Part shown: piece after piece, positions 24,956 through 33,814 of the stretch | Numbering within the stretch: the first letter of the stretch is position 1 | How the letters are laid out: the number at the start of each line of letters is the position of its first letter | Assembly: GCA_937965735.1 (NCBI GenBank) | Contig: CALCKU010000099.1 | Coordinates: 1-39,257 of the forward strand | Source of the DNA: an uncultured Caulobacterales bacterium | Lineage (GTDB): Bacteria; Pseudomonadota; Alphaproteobacteria; Caulobacterales; Maricaulaceae | Length of the DNA: 39,257 bases | Reading direction: 5' to 3' | Translations under genes and position numbers: made by a program | Notes under the pieces: generated by a model | What the model saw: the letters and a program-made list of their open reading frames with translations, nothing else | What the model was told of the DNA's origin: nothing | Database searches by the model: none

Positions 24956-26725
24956 TTATGGTTTGAGTGAATGTGGGTTTGAAGACATGTGGCTTGAGGA
25001 CTTTATGTCAGAAAAATCTGCGTCCGCAGTTTGAGCCTGTTTTGTAGTCATCGCAGTCATTGAAGACGGAAACGGTGTGTCGGGAGAAAACAACCCAAAC
25101 GACACTGTTGACGCCTTTAGGGTTTCTTTTGATTTTTTATTTTTGAGGGTCTTTAGAGAATATGTTGACGACGTAGCATTGGCATAATTGACAAAAACAT
25201 CTACGGCTGGACGCGGTGCTCCGTCTAAATCAAAGAGACCATAATGGGCTTGTTGTTTTTTACGCCAAGGGCGCCATCCGACAACATCAGAACCAACATG
25301 ATCGAAGTCAAAAAGTGTCCAAAGAAATATACCATCAATCAGGTCTGACTGCGTCAATTGTGTAGTCAAACGTTTGGCCTGTTTTACCTCTCTTAGTCCG
25401 ATAAACGGTACGGGCGTCCAAACCGTTGAACCGAGTTCTGTGATCCAAATCGGACGATTTGGGTAAGCGTCACGCACATTTTGTGTCCGCTCAACAAAAC
25501 CACGAACTGGTTCATAATCATGGTAAGAAATTACATCTAAATCTTGGCCATATTTTATAGCGGCCTCTGACGTTGAAAACCCAATCGTCAACGGGATATT
25601 TGGAAATTCACGCCGAACACTTTGCACCATGACTGAAATCCATCCCATGATGAGGCCTTCCCCGTGAAGCGGCACATCAAGGTTTATTTGGTTTTTCAGA
25701 TCAAGCGCAAGAAGGGCAGGATGGTCTTGGATAAGCGGTAGAATATCCATGAGGTACGCGACATCAGAATCCCAATTTTCAAGACGATAATCAGGCCGCA
25801 AATCAAAGACTGTCGGTATAACTTTTAAACCAGCGTCTTGAGCCATATCCATAAACTCAACTAAACGAGTTTTGGCTTGGGCTTCCGTTTCCATATCTGT
25901 AAAAATCGAATGGGTAAGAAAAATACGCAGGCTATTTCCACCTAAGCTCCGAATAAGGGCCAAATCTTTTTTAATCGTCTCTTTTGGAAACTCAGGCCAA
26001 AAATCGCGCCAGCTTGATTTCGCTGGATAGTAATTGATACCTGCAAATTTTTGTAAGGGCACTTTAGCGACACGTTTAGTTGTCATAGGTTTGCTCTCTA
26101 AAACATCAATCGTGCGTAAAGACCAACCGTCTCGGCGTTTGGCAAATCGTAAGTTCCGAACTTCCATACGGTTCTGGGCAATTCTAAACTGAGGGGTGTC
26201 ATTCTTGTTTTTTGCGGTGTCAGTTTCTGGATCTGCGGTTAAATCAACGCGGTGGCTACGCTCTTCAATATTGACGATGCGTAAATCCCCGTTCACATGA
26301 TTTGGCGTCAAGACCCGGTTCAATCGCAACGTAATCGAACAGGTTCCGATTTTAAGTCGGCATTTTGAATAGGCATCCAGAATACTTGTGATTCCCATCA
26401 GCGCTTGTTCTTCGAGAATATTATTCCCGCCCCAAGACTTTTTCCCTTGTTCAGAAGCCTGTAAAATCCTCGACATTAAGATCATATCTGTATGCGATAG
26501 GGGACGACCATCACTGGGCGGGTTTTCCTGCGGCAACCAGCTATGTGGGATCGGGTCATCCTTTAAAACTAAATGATCTTGTAAAAAATCGTAGGTTTGT
26601 GCGGGCTTAGACAGCGCCTTGATAAAGAGGGCCGCAATAAAGACCAAAAGCACGATCAACAGAACACCAATCAATGTACGGCGAAGACCTGATATGTTGA
26701 GATTAATAGTCAAGTTACGCCCCAA
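24956..26725 (-). CDS. Membrane-anchored glycoside hydrolase-like protein (GH5/clan A-type barrel)
   Basis: 589-aa protein. An N-terminal TM (about 14-38) anchors it, then a 180-residue non-catalytic region, then a TIM-barrel glycosidase-like domain from about residue 227 (FAGINYYPAKSSWRDFWPEF; then LGGNSLRIFL) to about 515. IWITELGS holds the expected nucleophile Glu430 and SYHDYEP the usual His. At the acid/base position, where relatives have DLKNE, this protein has DLKNQ (Gln346; codon CAA), so hydrolysis may be lost or altered. It overlaps the preceding secreted-protein gene by 11 nt. In a polysaccharide locus a role in trimming, release or binding of the periplasmic chain is likely. Confidence 0.8.
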   Translation of the reverse strand: MGRNLTINLNISGLRRTLIGVLLIVLLVFIAALFIKALSKPAQTYDFLQDHLVLKDDPIPHSWLPQENPPSDGRPLSHTDMILMSRILQASEQGKKSWGGNNILEEQALMGITSILDAYSKCRLKIGTCSITLRLNRVLTPNHVNGDLRIVNIEERSHRVDLTADPETDTAKNKNDTPQFRIAQNRMEVRNLRFAKRRDGWSLRTIDVLESKPMTTKRVAKVPLQKFAGINYYPAKSSWRDFWPEFPKETIKKDLALIRSLGGNSLRIFLTHSIFTDMETEAQAKTRLVEFMDMAQDAGLKVIPTVFDLRPDYRLENWDSDVAYLMDILPLIQDHPALLALDLKNQINLDVPLHGEGLIMGWISVMVQSVRREFPNIPLTIGFSTSEAAIKYGQDLDVISYHDYEPVRGFVERTQNVRDAYPNRPIWITELGSTVWTPVPFIGLREVKQAKRLTTQLTQSDLIDGIFLWTLFDFDHVGSDVVGWRPWRKKQQAHYGLFDLDGAPRPAVDVFVNYANATSSTYSLKTLKNKKSKETLKASTVSFGLFSPDTPFPSSMTAMTTKQAQTADADFSDIKSSSHMSSNPHSLKP

Positions 26726-27473
26726 ATTTCAAACTTGACGCGCCTAAGCGGGATTTAATCGGTGCACACGCTTGCACAGGGCGAGGTAATTCTTGCTTAG
26801 CCCCTTTGAATGTAAGTGTGAGCGTATCAATTCCAAAGACATAGCGTCGACATAGCAAAGTCCAACGCGCGCGCCCTTTTATGATCGGTCGGCTTTCAAT
26901 CCCTACATCTCCGTTTAAACTTTTAAACGAAAGCGTTATGATAGAGCCGTCTTCGGGTGTGTTACCGAATATATCTTTTATATGATCCGTTTCAATCACC
27001 AACCGATCAAAGACAGGGTCATAAACGACCTGAGATGGAATAGCCCCTACATCGCCCGAGGTTACAAAGACAGACACAGCTTTGGATACCAGCCTATCGG
27101 TTTTGGCCGTAAAAATTTGATCGCCAGAGATCTCACCCGCAGGAATAAGAAACCGGGCAAGCCCGCGTGTCGTTGTAGCCGTACGGGTTTTTTCAACCCC
27201 TGCTCCCGCATGAATGAGCGTAACCTCTAATCCATTTCTAAAACTCAAACCGACGCCGCTCCGCACCTCGACATCGACAAAAATAGTGCCCTTAGGTTCA
27301 ACCGTTTCAGGCCCCGCGTAAACCGTTATGGAGCCAGCACGGTTATCCATTAACCGTCCCAAACTATTGGCAGGCGCGACTTGCGCCGAAAGCTTAGGCG
27401 CAAAACATATAGCCAAACCCATAACGCCCAAAAGGGTCATCATCTGTATTTTTGATTTATATAAAATTCTCAT
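26715..27473 (-). CDS. Secreted protein of unknown function, first gene of the polysaccharide unit
   Basis: 252-aa protein with a signal peptide: basic start MRILYKSK, hydrophobic MMTLLGVMGLAICFA, and likely cleavage after PKLSA (near residue 30). The mature part is beta-rich and looks like two Ig/FN3-like sandwich domains (SITVYAGPETVEPKGTIFVD; then DGSIITLSFKSLNGDVGIES). No catalytic motif and no lipobox were seen. It starts 28 nt downstream of the predicted sigma-54 transcription start and overlaps the glycosidase gene by 11 nt. Its place at the head of the operon suggests a periplasmic partner of the glycosidase-like protein or of chain export. Confidence 0.75.
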   Translation of the reverse strand: MRILYKSKIQMMTLLGVMGLAICFAPKLSAQVAPANSLGRLMDNRAGSITVYAGPETVEPKGTIFVDVEVRSGVGLSFRNGLEVTLIHAGAGVEKTRTATTTRGLARFLIPAGEISGDQIFTAKTDRLVSKAVSVFVTSGDVGAIPSQVVYDPVFDRLVIETDHIKDIFGNTPEDGSIITLSFKSLNGDVGIESRPIIKGRARWTLLCRRYVFGIDTLTLTFKGAKQELPRPVQACAPIKSRLGASSLKFGA

Positions 27474-27511
27474 TAAGGGCGAAACTCCAGCAATTAACTC
27501 GCTTTCAAAGG

Positions 27512-27526
27512 TGCAAAGCCTGTGCC
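27512..27526 (-). promoter_or_regulatory. Sigma-54 (RpoN) promoter for the minus-strand polysaccharide unit
   Basis: Read on the minus strand: GGCAC, five bases (AGGCT), TTGCA. This matches all ten core positions of the consensus GGCAC-N5-TTGCW, including GG and GC exactly 10 bp apart. Transcription should begin about 12 nt past the GC, near 27501, leaving a leader of about 28 nt before ATG 27473. Confidence 0.75.
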
Positions 27527-27557
27527 TTAAAAACAGCCCTGATTTTCACCGCTTTGA

Positions 27558-27592
27558 TTGCAAATTGCAGAAGTGCTTTTTGCGAAATGCAA
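27558..27592. promoter_or_regulatory. Paired LuxO-type activator sites
   Basis: TTGCA-AAT-TGCAG (27558-27570) and TTGCG-AAA-TGCAA (27580-27592) each match the LuxO site TTGCA-WWW-TGCAA at 12 of 13 positions. Their centres (27564, 27586) are 22 bp apart, two helical turns. A half site TTGCA lies at 27606-27610. They sit 30-120 bp upstream of both predicted sigma-54 promoters, as expected for an upstream activating sequence. Confidence 0.65.
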
Positions 27593-27642
27593 AGTAATTC
27601 GCCATTTGCAACGTTAAACAGGTAAAAAACGCGACAATTAAG

Positions 27643-27658
27643 CGGCCTAAATATTGCC
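27643..27658 (+). promoter_or_regulatory. Possible sigma-54 promoter for the plus-strand polysaccharide unit
   Basis: CGGCCTAAATATTGCC has GG (27644-27645) and GC (27656-27657) exactly 10 bp apart and a full TTGC at -12. The -24 element GGCCT differs from GGCAC at two positions, so this match is weaker than the one facing left. The start of transcription would be near 27669, which favours ATG 27688 as the start codon. Confidence 0.45.
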
Positions 27659-27687
27659 AATGAAGGTGTATGGAATTGGAGATAGAT

Positions 27688-28971
27688 ATGCCTAAATTGC
27701 AAAAAATGACGACTAAAAACATTCAGTCAAATATTGATGAAATCAGATTAAAAGAACAAAAGCGGGCTATGCCTGATCGCGCCGCACGCCTTCAGATCGT
27801 CGAGCCGAAACACACAGCAGGCAGCGCAAATACAACACATTTAGGCAGCGAGCGCCGAAGCGCTACAACTTTAGCGCAACCCGTTACAAGCATTATTATA
27901 CCCTGTTACAACGAAGCGGCGCGGCTTGATGTTAACAGTTTCATTGAATTTGCATTGCAGGAAAAACATGTAAAACTTGTCTTCATTGATGATGGTTCCA
28001 AAGACACAACCATTCAGGTCTTAACCAATATTTTAAAAGCCGTTCCAGACCGCGTAGACGTTTTAATAATGAAAAAGAACCAAGGCAAAGCCGAAGCGGT
28101 GCGCCATGGCCTCAATTTCGCCGCCAAACGCGGTGACGATTTAATTGCATTTTTAGACGCTGATCTCGCAACACCTTTAAATGCCATTTTGGACTTTATT
28201 TCTGTTGCCAAACGCTTACCCGAAATAGATGTCGTCTTTGGTTCGCGTTGCGGCGGCATGGGACGTCGCGTATACCGAAAAATATACAGAAAAGGTATTT
28301 CTTTAATTTGTGCATTTTTAGGACGCCTTGCGACAGGCCTCCCCATACGCGATACACAATGCGGGGCTAAACTCTTTCGTAATAACACAGCCTTTCGTCG
28401 TAGCTTATCTGAGCCTTTCAAAGCGGGTTGGCTCTTTGATATTGAGCTTTTTTTGCGAATTTCAGATCCGAGTCTTTCACAAAAGAAAAGGTTCTTTGAA
28501 TTTCCTGTCATCCAATGGACTGAAATCCCGGGTTCAAAAATTAAAGTCAGAGATATTTTCAAAAGTGGTTTGAAGATGCTGAACCTTATTTTTAACCAAT
28601 GGAAAATACGGCGGCGCTTCCAACGCCGAACGGATAATACCCAATTTGGTGCCGTACAAAACCTGGTCTGTGGCACCTATTTAACGTATCCAGATCTCTT
28701 ACGGTTTATTCAAAAAATTGATCCCGAAATTCGAAGAGTGCAATTTGACCTCTCGGCCTTAAAAGGCCTCACGCCTTCATTGATGACCGCCTTCATTGAA
28801 TTATGCGATGGCTTAGACGCGGCGGGTCATAACATTGAAATTCGCCTACCCAATAGCGGGCCTATCACCGAAACAGCTGAAAGAAGCGGCTTGTCTGCGC
28901 TGTATGATTGTCGGCGCGTTCAAAAACAAACGCCATGTTTCAATAACTCTACAATAGGCCCTGCAAAATGA
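27688..28971 (+). CDS. Family 2 glycosyltransferase fused to a C-terminal STAS-like domain
   Basis: 427-aa protein. After a 60-residue basic tail comes a dolichyl-phosphate-mannose-synthase-like GT2 domain (about 65-310): TSIIIPCYNEAARL, VFIDDGSKDTT, the metal-binding AFLDADLATP (D157 and D159), and DTQCGAKLFR with AGWLFDIELFLR. The last part (about 340-410) reads as a STAS/anti-sigma-antagonist fold: RRVQFDLSALKGLTPSLMTA, then AAGHNIEIRLPNSGPITETA and GLSALYDC. The usual phospho-Ser context (D-S-x-G) is not conserved. GGAG lies 6 nt before ATG 27688; an ATG at 27670 would leave almost no leader. Its stop overlaps the flippase ATG (ATGA). It may transfer a sugar to a lipid carrier or extend the chain. 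Confidence 0.82.
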   Translation: MPKLQKMTTKNIQSNIDEIRLKEQKRAMPDRAARLQIVEPKHTAGSANTTHLGSERRSATTLAQPVTSIIIPCYNEAARLDVNSFIEFALQEKHVKLVFIDDGSKDTTIQVLTNILKAVPDRVDVLIMKKNQGKAEAVRHGLNFAAKRGDDLIAFLDADLATPLNAILDFISVAKRLPEIDVVFGSRCGGMGRRVYRKIYRKGISLICAFLGRLATGLPIRDTQCGAKLFRNNTAFRRSLSEPFKAGWLFDIELFLRISDPSLSQKKRFFEFPVIQWTEIPGSKIKVRDIFKSGLKMLNLIFNQWKIRRRFQRRTDNTQFGAVQNLVCGTYLTYPDLLRFIQKIDPEIRRVQFDLSALKGLTPSLMTAFIELCDGLDAAGHNIEIRLPNSGPITETAERSGLSALYDCRRVQKQTPCFNNSTIGPAK

Positions 28972-30581
28972 GCCCGCGCACACAAAAGGTAAAACCTAAA
29001 ATCCGTATGCAAAATAAAATGCGGCCCGCATTGTTTTTGTTTGTGTCTGCCAATATTGCCAATGCCGCAAACCTTCTCTTTAACATGATATTTGCCCGTC
29101 TAATGGGGCCAGAGGCATTTTCAGACTTGACGTTTTTACTGACTCTCAAGCTCGGGATTTTATGCGTTCTTTCTGCCTTTCAATTGGCGCTTTCCCAATA
29201 CACAGCTAAAGCTTGGTTTGGTAAGAACAAAGACACAAGAAAATCACAAATTGAAACGTTTGCGGCCCTTATAACCCTAAAAAGCCTATGGTTTTCAGTG
29301 CCGCTTATGCTGATTGCCTTTTCTTTGGCAGAAGGTTTTGCGCGCGCATTTCAGTTTCAAGACTTAAAAGCGCTTTTAACATTGATGATAATTCTTCCCG
29401 TTCTCTTTCCCATGATCGTCTATCGCGGCCTTGCGCAAGGGCGAATTGATTTGCCACGGATCATCGGATCCGTTCAGGGTGAGTGGGCCGTTCGCTTACT
29501 GGGCGGATTGATTTTATGGACATTAGGCCTCGGTCTAATGGGCATTTCTATAGCGGTCGTTTTGTCTATTCTAACAGGTTGCCTCTTATCCATGCGCCGC
29601 AATGACGTCAAATCTTTGGCCTCTACAGCGCGTTTAAAAACAATAAAACCTTATTCCTGTACAGGCGCGAAGCCTGTTGCCTCGCCCCCCGTCAAAGCGC
29701 CCAATATCTTTAAAGCGACAACCCCGTTCCTTGCCTTGCAATTTGCCCAAGTCCTGATTTTGGACGGTGATATTATTCTCGCCAAAGCCAATATGAATGC
29801 AGAACTGGCAGGCTATATTGCCGGGCTTATGCTTCTTCAACGTATTTTCTTTTTTGCCTTTTTATCTTTTTCGTCCCTTTTACTCCCCGTCATTTCAGCC
29901 AAGATTGAAAAATCAACGGGCACGCCTTCACACATAAAAAACGAAAATAAGGTAGACCGCCCATTAAAGACAGAAAAACACAGGTCACAACACGCGATGC
30001 TAGAGGGAAATCCATCAAAACAATCCAGTAAGGTTTATGACAATGTCCGAAGAGGCCGCTCAGACCTTATGATGATGCTTGGCGGTGTGATGGCAATTTC
30101 TGTACCTGCTCTCTTTGCCTTATATTTGATACCCGCTTTAGGCGTGACCCTTATTCTTGGCCCTGAATTCGCATCGGTTCAACCGCTCGCCGTAATTTCA
30201 GGGGCGACAGGGGCGCTTTTTACACTCACGCATTTATGTACCGTTTACTGGCTTGCTAATGGTCAAACACGCATGGCCTATGTCCTCTTAGTCTTAGCCG
30301 TAGTTCAAGTTATGTTATTAGGGATGAGCGCCGCCACGGATCCAGACTTTACGGTCACAGAATTTGCGACCCTTAAACTTTCATTACAAAGTCTCATATG
30401 TGCGGCATTGTTGTTTTATACATTCATAGCCACCACAAAAAGGCGGACGCCCTCAAAATCCTTTCTCCAAAGACTCTTTTCACAAAGATCTTTGCGTTTT
30501 AGAAAAGCGAGTCTAAAAAACACCCAAGCGCTTGTTTCAAACGCAGGCCCAAAACGTCCGAATATTTGTGACACCACTTAG
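28968..30581 (+). CDS. Wzx/MATE-like polysaccharide flippase
   Basis: 537-aa polytopic membrane protein of the MVF/oligosaccharide-flippase type. The N-terminus FVSANIANAANLLFNMIFAR, then LMGPEAFSDLTFLLTLKLGI, is the classical opening of Wzx-like proteins, and about 12 hydrophobic segments follow. A hydrophilic loop of about 45 residues (about 325-370, rich in K, E, S, R) interrupts the middle, probably facing the cytosol. It should move lipid-linked saccharide made by the locus across the inner membrane. Its ATG overlaps the GT2-STAS stop, and its 3' end nearly touches the start of the next gene, so the three are one operon. Confidence 0.85.
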   Translation: MSPRTQKVKPKIRMQNKMRPALFLFVSANIANAANLLFNMIFARLMGPEAFSDLTFLLTLKLGILCVLSAFQLALSQYTAKAWFGKNKDTRKSQIETFAALITLKSLWFSVPLMLIAFSLAEGFARAFQFQDLKALLTLMIILPVLFPMIVYRGLAQGRIDLPRIIGSVQGEWAVRLLGGLILWTLGLGLMGISIAVVLSILTGCLLSMRRNDVKSLASTARLKTIKPYSCTGAKPVASPPVKAPNIFKATTPFLALQFAQVLILDGDIILAKANMNAELAGYIAGLMLLQRIFFFAFLSFSSLLLPVISAKIEKSTGTPSHIKNENKVDRPLKTEKHRSQHAMLEGNPSKQSSKVYDNVRRGRSDLMMMLGGVMAISVPALFALYLIPALGVTLILGPEFASVQPLAVISGATGALFTLTHLCTVYWLANGQTRMAYVLLVLAVVQVMLLGMSAATDPDFTVTEFATLKLSLQSLICAALLFYTFIATTKRRTPSKSFLQRLFSQRSLRFRKASLKNTQALVSNAGPKRPNICDTT

Positions 30582-30591
30582 AAAAGGACAT

Positions 30592-33500
30592 TTGTCAGAC
30601 ATTACAATGCGCCCAAGACTTTGGGTGTATCTTGCAATCGTCTTAGGGCTTGTCTTTCATGCAGCCCTTCTGCCCTACACAGTGGGGCAGACTTACGACT
30701 CTTATATCCATATGTTCTTTGGCGATCATTATAACCGCTCATGGTTTGATCCGTGGGAACCCCGTTGGTATACGGGTTTCACAGTGACTGCCTATCCGCC
30801 CGGAAGTCATCAAATTCTGGGACTCTTGATCCATATTATGGAGATGAAAAACGCCTTTATTGTCGCGCAACTCTTAGCCGTCGTGCTGTTGATTATCGGT
30901 GTTTTTCGCTTTAGTCGCCTTTGGGTTAGCGCCCAAGCCAGTGCGAATGCCGCCTTGATTGTCGCGTTTTCAACGAGCATTTCTGAGACCCTACACATTT
31001 TTGGGCAATTGCCGACAACGCTCTCCATTGCACTGTTTTTAAACGCTACACCGCATATATCGGCCTGGATTAAGGATGGTAACAAACGCGCTATCCTCCC
31101 CGCTTTAATTTTCACATCAGCCGCAACCTCCGTTCATCACGTCACCCCGATTTTTGGTACGATATTCTTTGTGGCGCCCTTGGGCGTTGCGGCATGGCTT
31201 GCCGAAATGCGTGAAAAACCACTCCCTGAATTCGCCTTAAAGGCACATCAAAATTCAGAAAAACACAAATTGACAAAGCAAGATATTTGGCAGTGGCTTC
31301 AATGGGCTGCGCCTGCGCCCATGCGCGGCATAGCAATCGGTATGGCGATGTTATGCTTGATTATAGTGGTCGTGTTTCCCTACTGGCATTGGTCAATTAC
31401 AGACCCCATCACCCAAGTGAGTATTCCCCATGGCAGTCGAGAAAACTTTCTCAAACGCCCAAATTTAGGGATTATGTTTTTTGTTATCCCGTGGGGCTTT
31501 CTCATTCTGGCCTTGCCCTTTGTCGTTTACAAAACAGCAACGACAACTCTGTGGCCGCTTGGCCTGTCTGTGCTCGTAACATTTATCCTCGGGACAGGCG
31601 GAACAACCCCGATTGCAGAGCTGATCTTAGGGCCAGCATTTTGGATTTTAACGCTTGATCGATTTACGTTTTGGTCGAGCCTTTTAATCCTGCCCTTTGC
31701 CGGTCTGGCCGCAGAGAGTTTACGAGTCGGGCGGGCAAATCAATGGCTCACACAAGCCTTTGGCATACGGATGACACGCCTAAGCCTTGGTTTGTTTGTT
31801 AGCCTGTTTGCACTGGCCAGTGTATTTACCGCCCTCATTCCAACCTTTCGCCCAACCCAACCTGACTTTGTTGACCCTTCGCCCATTGCAACATTTATGG
31901 ACGAAGATGAGCATTTTAAATGGCGCTATTTGACACTCGGCTTTGGTGATCAATTTGCCTATCATAGTGCTAAAATCAACGCTGAATCTGTGGACGGAAA
32001 TTATCATTCGGCCCGTCGACTCCCAGCCCTTATGCAATATTCTGTAGAGCGTTTGGAAAATTCAAAATATTCGGGCGTTCCTGGCCTCGCTTCACTCGGG
32101 CAATTTTTAGTCAATGCAGAAAAGTTCAATCTAAAATTTGTTTTTTCAAATGATGAATTTTATGATCCGCTTCTGCACTATACAGGATGGAATCCAGTCA
32201 CCCGTCTACGAAACAATGTCGTGGTATGGGAAAAAAATGACATATCGCCTTTGCCACCTATTCGCGCGCGCCGAACCTTGCCACGGTACCAAGTCTTGAT
32301 GTGGGGTACGATTCCAATTTCAGCTCTCGCACTCGCCGCAATTTTATTAACATATCTTGCCTTGAGAGGGCGGCTCCTAGGGGATGAACCCGTTAAAGGG
32401 GCGGTAGACGTTACACGTCCCGAACCGTGTGTGCCCCGCTATAGGGTTTGGGTATTGCGCGGTGCCTGTGTTATTTTCTGTCTTGGCGGCGTTTTATCCG
32501 CTGTAAAAGTTTTTTCGCTCAAAAACATTCCACAAACGCCTGAAGCCGTTATTCAAACCTATTACGGCGATATTGATTTTAGAAAAATGCGTGACGCGTA
32601 TAACAAGCTTGCCCCGCGCAAAGACTTACCCTTTGAGGCGTTTATCAAAGAACAAAGGCTCACGGGTGGCCTGCTGCCCTCATATGGTAAATTAACAGAC
32701 GTTTACATAGGACAAGCCCTCAAGACAGAGGAACCGATAGGCCGTAATCAGCGTGAAAAAACCATCACACTCCCGATAACTTTACGGTATTTGACCGCAT
32801 TGGGCGTCAAAAAAGTAACCCGTCTTACAACCCTCATCAAAGTCCCCAATGGCGAATGGAAAATTTTACACAAAAGCAACACAAAGTCGCTTTTGGACAC
32901 AGTAAGCTTGAGGGGGCAAGCGTTTGAATTCATCGATTTAAAAACCCTAAGAAGCACTTTGTCGGGTAGCCCCAATCTGGAAGTCATTGCCCGCCCTATA
33001 TTCAAGGTTTCAGATGCCAGACTCGTTTATAATGACCAACGGTTTTACGTTGTCGGCGAAATCGAAAACACGTCTGTCTTTCCAGCTTGCGGGAAAATTA
33101 CGTCGACGGCATTGGATGAAAATGCAGACCCTATGCTTGTCCAAGCTTCAGGGCGTATTGGCGCACATAGGCTTTTGCCCGGCGAGCGTTCACCTTTTCG
33201 AATTGACTTTGAAGGGTTTATGAAAATTTCCGACTCTTACTTGGGTGACGCTTTTGATCCCGACCAGTTCAGCTTGCCTCAATTTTCAGCCCCCCCACAG
33301 TCTGCGAGTTTGGATGTATGGGGCACGGTTTGCGCCACCCCGCGTTATAAATCTATAAAAATTGATCGTAGTCAGGTTGTCGAGATCGGAGACCGTCAAG
33401 TCCTAAAACTCGCAGTAACCAATACTGGGACAAAAATCGTGAGCACGCTTCAATTCAAAATGGGTATTTATAACCCTCAAGGCGATTTGGTCTGGGTCGA

Positions 33501-33726
33501 TGCAGATTATTTGCAAACGAACCTTCTGCCTGGGGAGAAAAGAGAATTAAGCCTGCCCCTCAACGCACAAGCCTTTACCATGCAATATGGGGAGGTCTAT
33601 CCCATTACGGTCAACGGAATTGCCAAGCCAAAAGAGCGGTTTGAAATGCGGTCTGAGTTACCAATGAAAGACGGCTACACATTGCGTTTAAATTATGATG
33701 CAATGGTTTATGAGCCCCTACGCTGA
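30592..33726 (+). CDS. Large GT-C-like membrane glycosyltransferase with periplasmic C-terminal domains
   Basis: 1044-aa protein. The first 400 residues have about 10-12 TM segments. The first periplasmic loop has acidic and aromatic residues in a GT-C pattern (TYDSYIHMFFGDHY near 34-47; then PRWYTGF and AYPPGSHQ at about 66-74), reminiscent of polyprenyl-phosphate-sugar transferases of the PMT/STT3 type. Two TMs near 585 and 635 follow, then a soluble half with an NTF2-like stretch (TPEAVIQTYYGDIDFRKMRD) and two FxLYD-like beta domains (VYNDQRFYVVGEIENTSVFP; VVEIGDRQVLKLAVTNTGTK). I chose TTG 30592, preceded by AAAAGGA; ATG 30607 is the alternative. It could be the polymerase or a decorating enzyme of the polysaccharide. 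Confidence 0.7.
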   Translation: MSDITMRPRLWVYLAIVLGLVFHAALLPYTVGQTYDSYIHMFFGDHYNRSWFDPWEPRWYTGFTVTAYPPGSHQILGLLIHIMEMKNAFIVAQLLAVVLLIIGVFRFSRLWVSAQASANAALIVAFSTSISETLHIFGQLPTTLSIALFLNATPHISAWIKDGNKRAILPALIFTSAATSVHHVTPIFGTIFFVAPLGVAAWLAEMREKPLPEFALKAHQNSEKHKLTKQDIWQWLQWAAPAPMRGIAIGMAMLCLIIVVVFPYWHWSITDPITQVSIPHGSRENFLKRPNLGIMFFVIPWGFLILALPFVVYKTATTTLWPLGLSVLVTFILGTGGTTPIAELILGPAFWILTLDRFTFWSSLLILPFAGLAAESLRVGRANQWLTQAFGIRMTRLSLGLFVSLFALASVFTALIPTFRPTQPDFVDPSPIATFMDEDEHFKWRYLTLGFGDQFAYHSAKINAESVDGNYHSARRLPALMQYSVERLENSKYSGVPGLASLGQFLVNAEKFNLKFVFSNDEFYDPLLHYTGWNPVTRLRNNVVVWEKNDISPLPPIRARRTLPRYQVLMWGTIPISALALAAILLTYLALRGRLLGDEPVKGAVDVTRPEPCVPRYRVWVLRGACVIFCLGGVLSAVKVFSLKNIPQTPEAVIQTYYGDIDFRKMRDAYNKLAPRKDLPFEAFIKEQRLTGGLLPSYGKLTDVYIGQALKTEEPIGRNQREKTITLPITLRYLTALGVKKVTRLTTLIKVPNGEWKILHKSNTKSLLDTVSLRGQAFEFIDLKTLRSTLSGSPNLEVIARPIFKVSDARLVYNDQRFYVVGEIENTSVFPACGKITSTALDENADPMLVQASGRIGAHRLLPGERSPFRIDFEGFMKISDSYLGDAFDPDQFSLPQFSAPPQSASLDVWGTVCATPRYKSIKIDRSQVVEIGDRQVLKLAVTNTGTKIVSTLQFKMGIYNPQGDLVWVDADYLQTNLLPGEKRELSLPLNAQAFTMQYGEVYPITVNGIAKPKERFEMRSELPMKDGYTLRLNYDAMVYEPLR

Positions 33727-33814
33727 TCTTAAAAACCTGTGCGTATAAGGTTCATACCGCATTAAAATCAAAAAGGATCCGTAAAGAGAGGAAAATCCTA
33801 AAAACACGCATATA

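Noticed and set aside
28014-28676. 220-codon open frame antisense to the glycosyltransferase
   Set aside because: It lies wholly inside a well-supported GT2 domain and its translation is arginine/lysine/serine-rich without any motif; a shadow frame.
22758-33726. Pel-type polysaccharide locus (GT4, flippase, hydrolase present)
   Set aside because: No PelD-like GAF/GGDEF protein, PelB/PelC export pair or PelA deacetylase was seen, and the large GT-C protein and GT2-STAS do not fit the Pel set.
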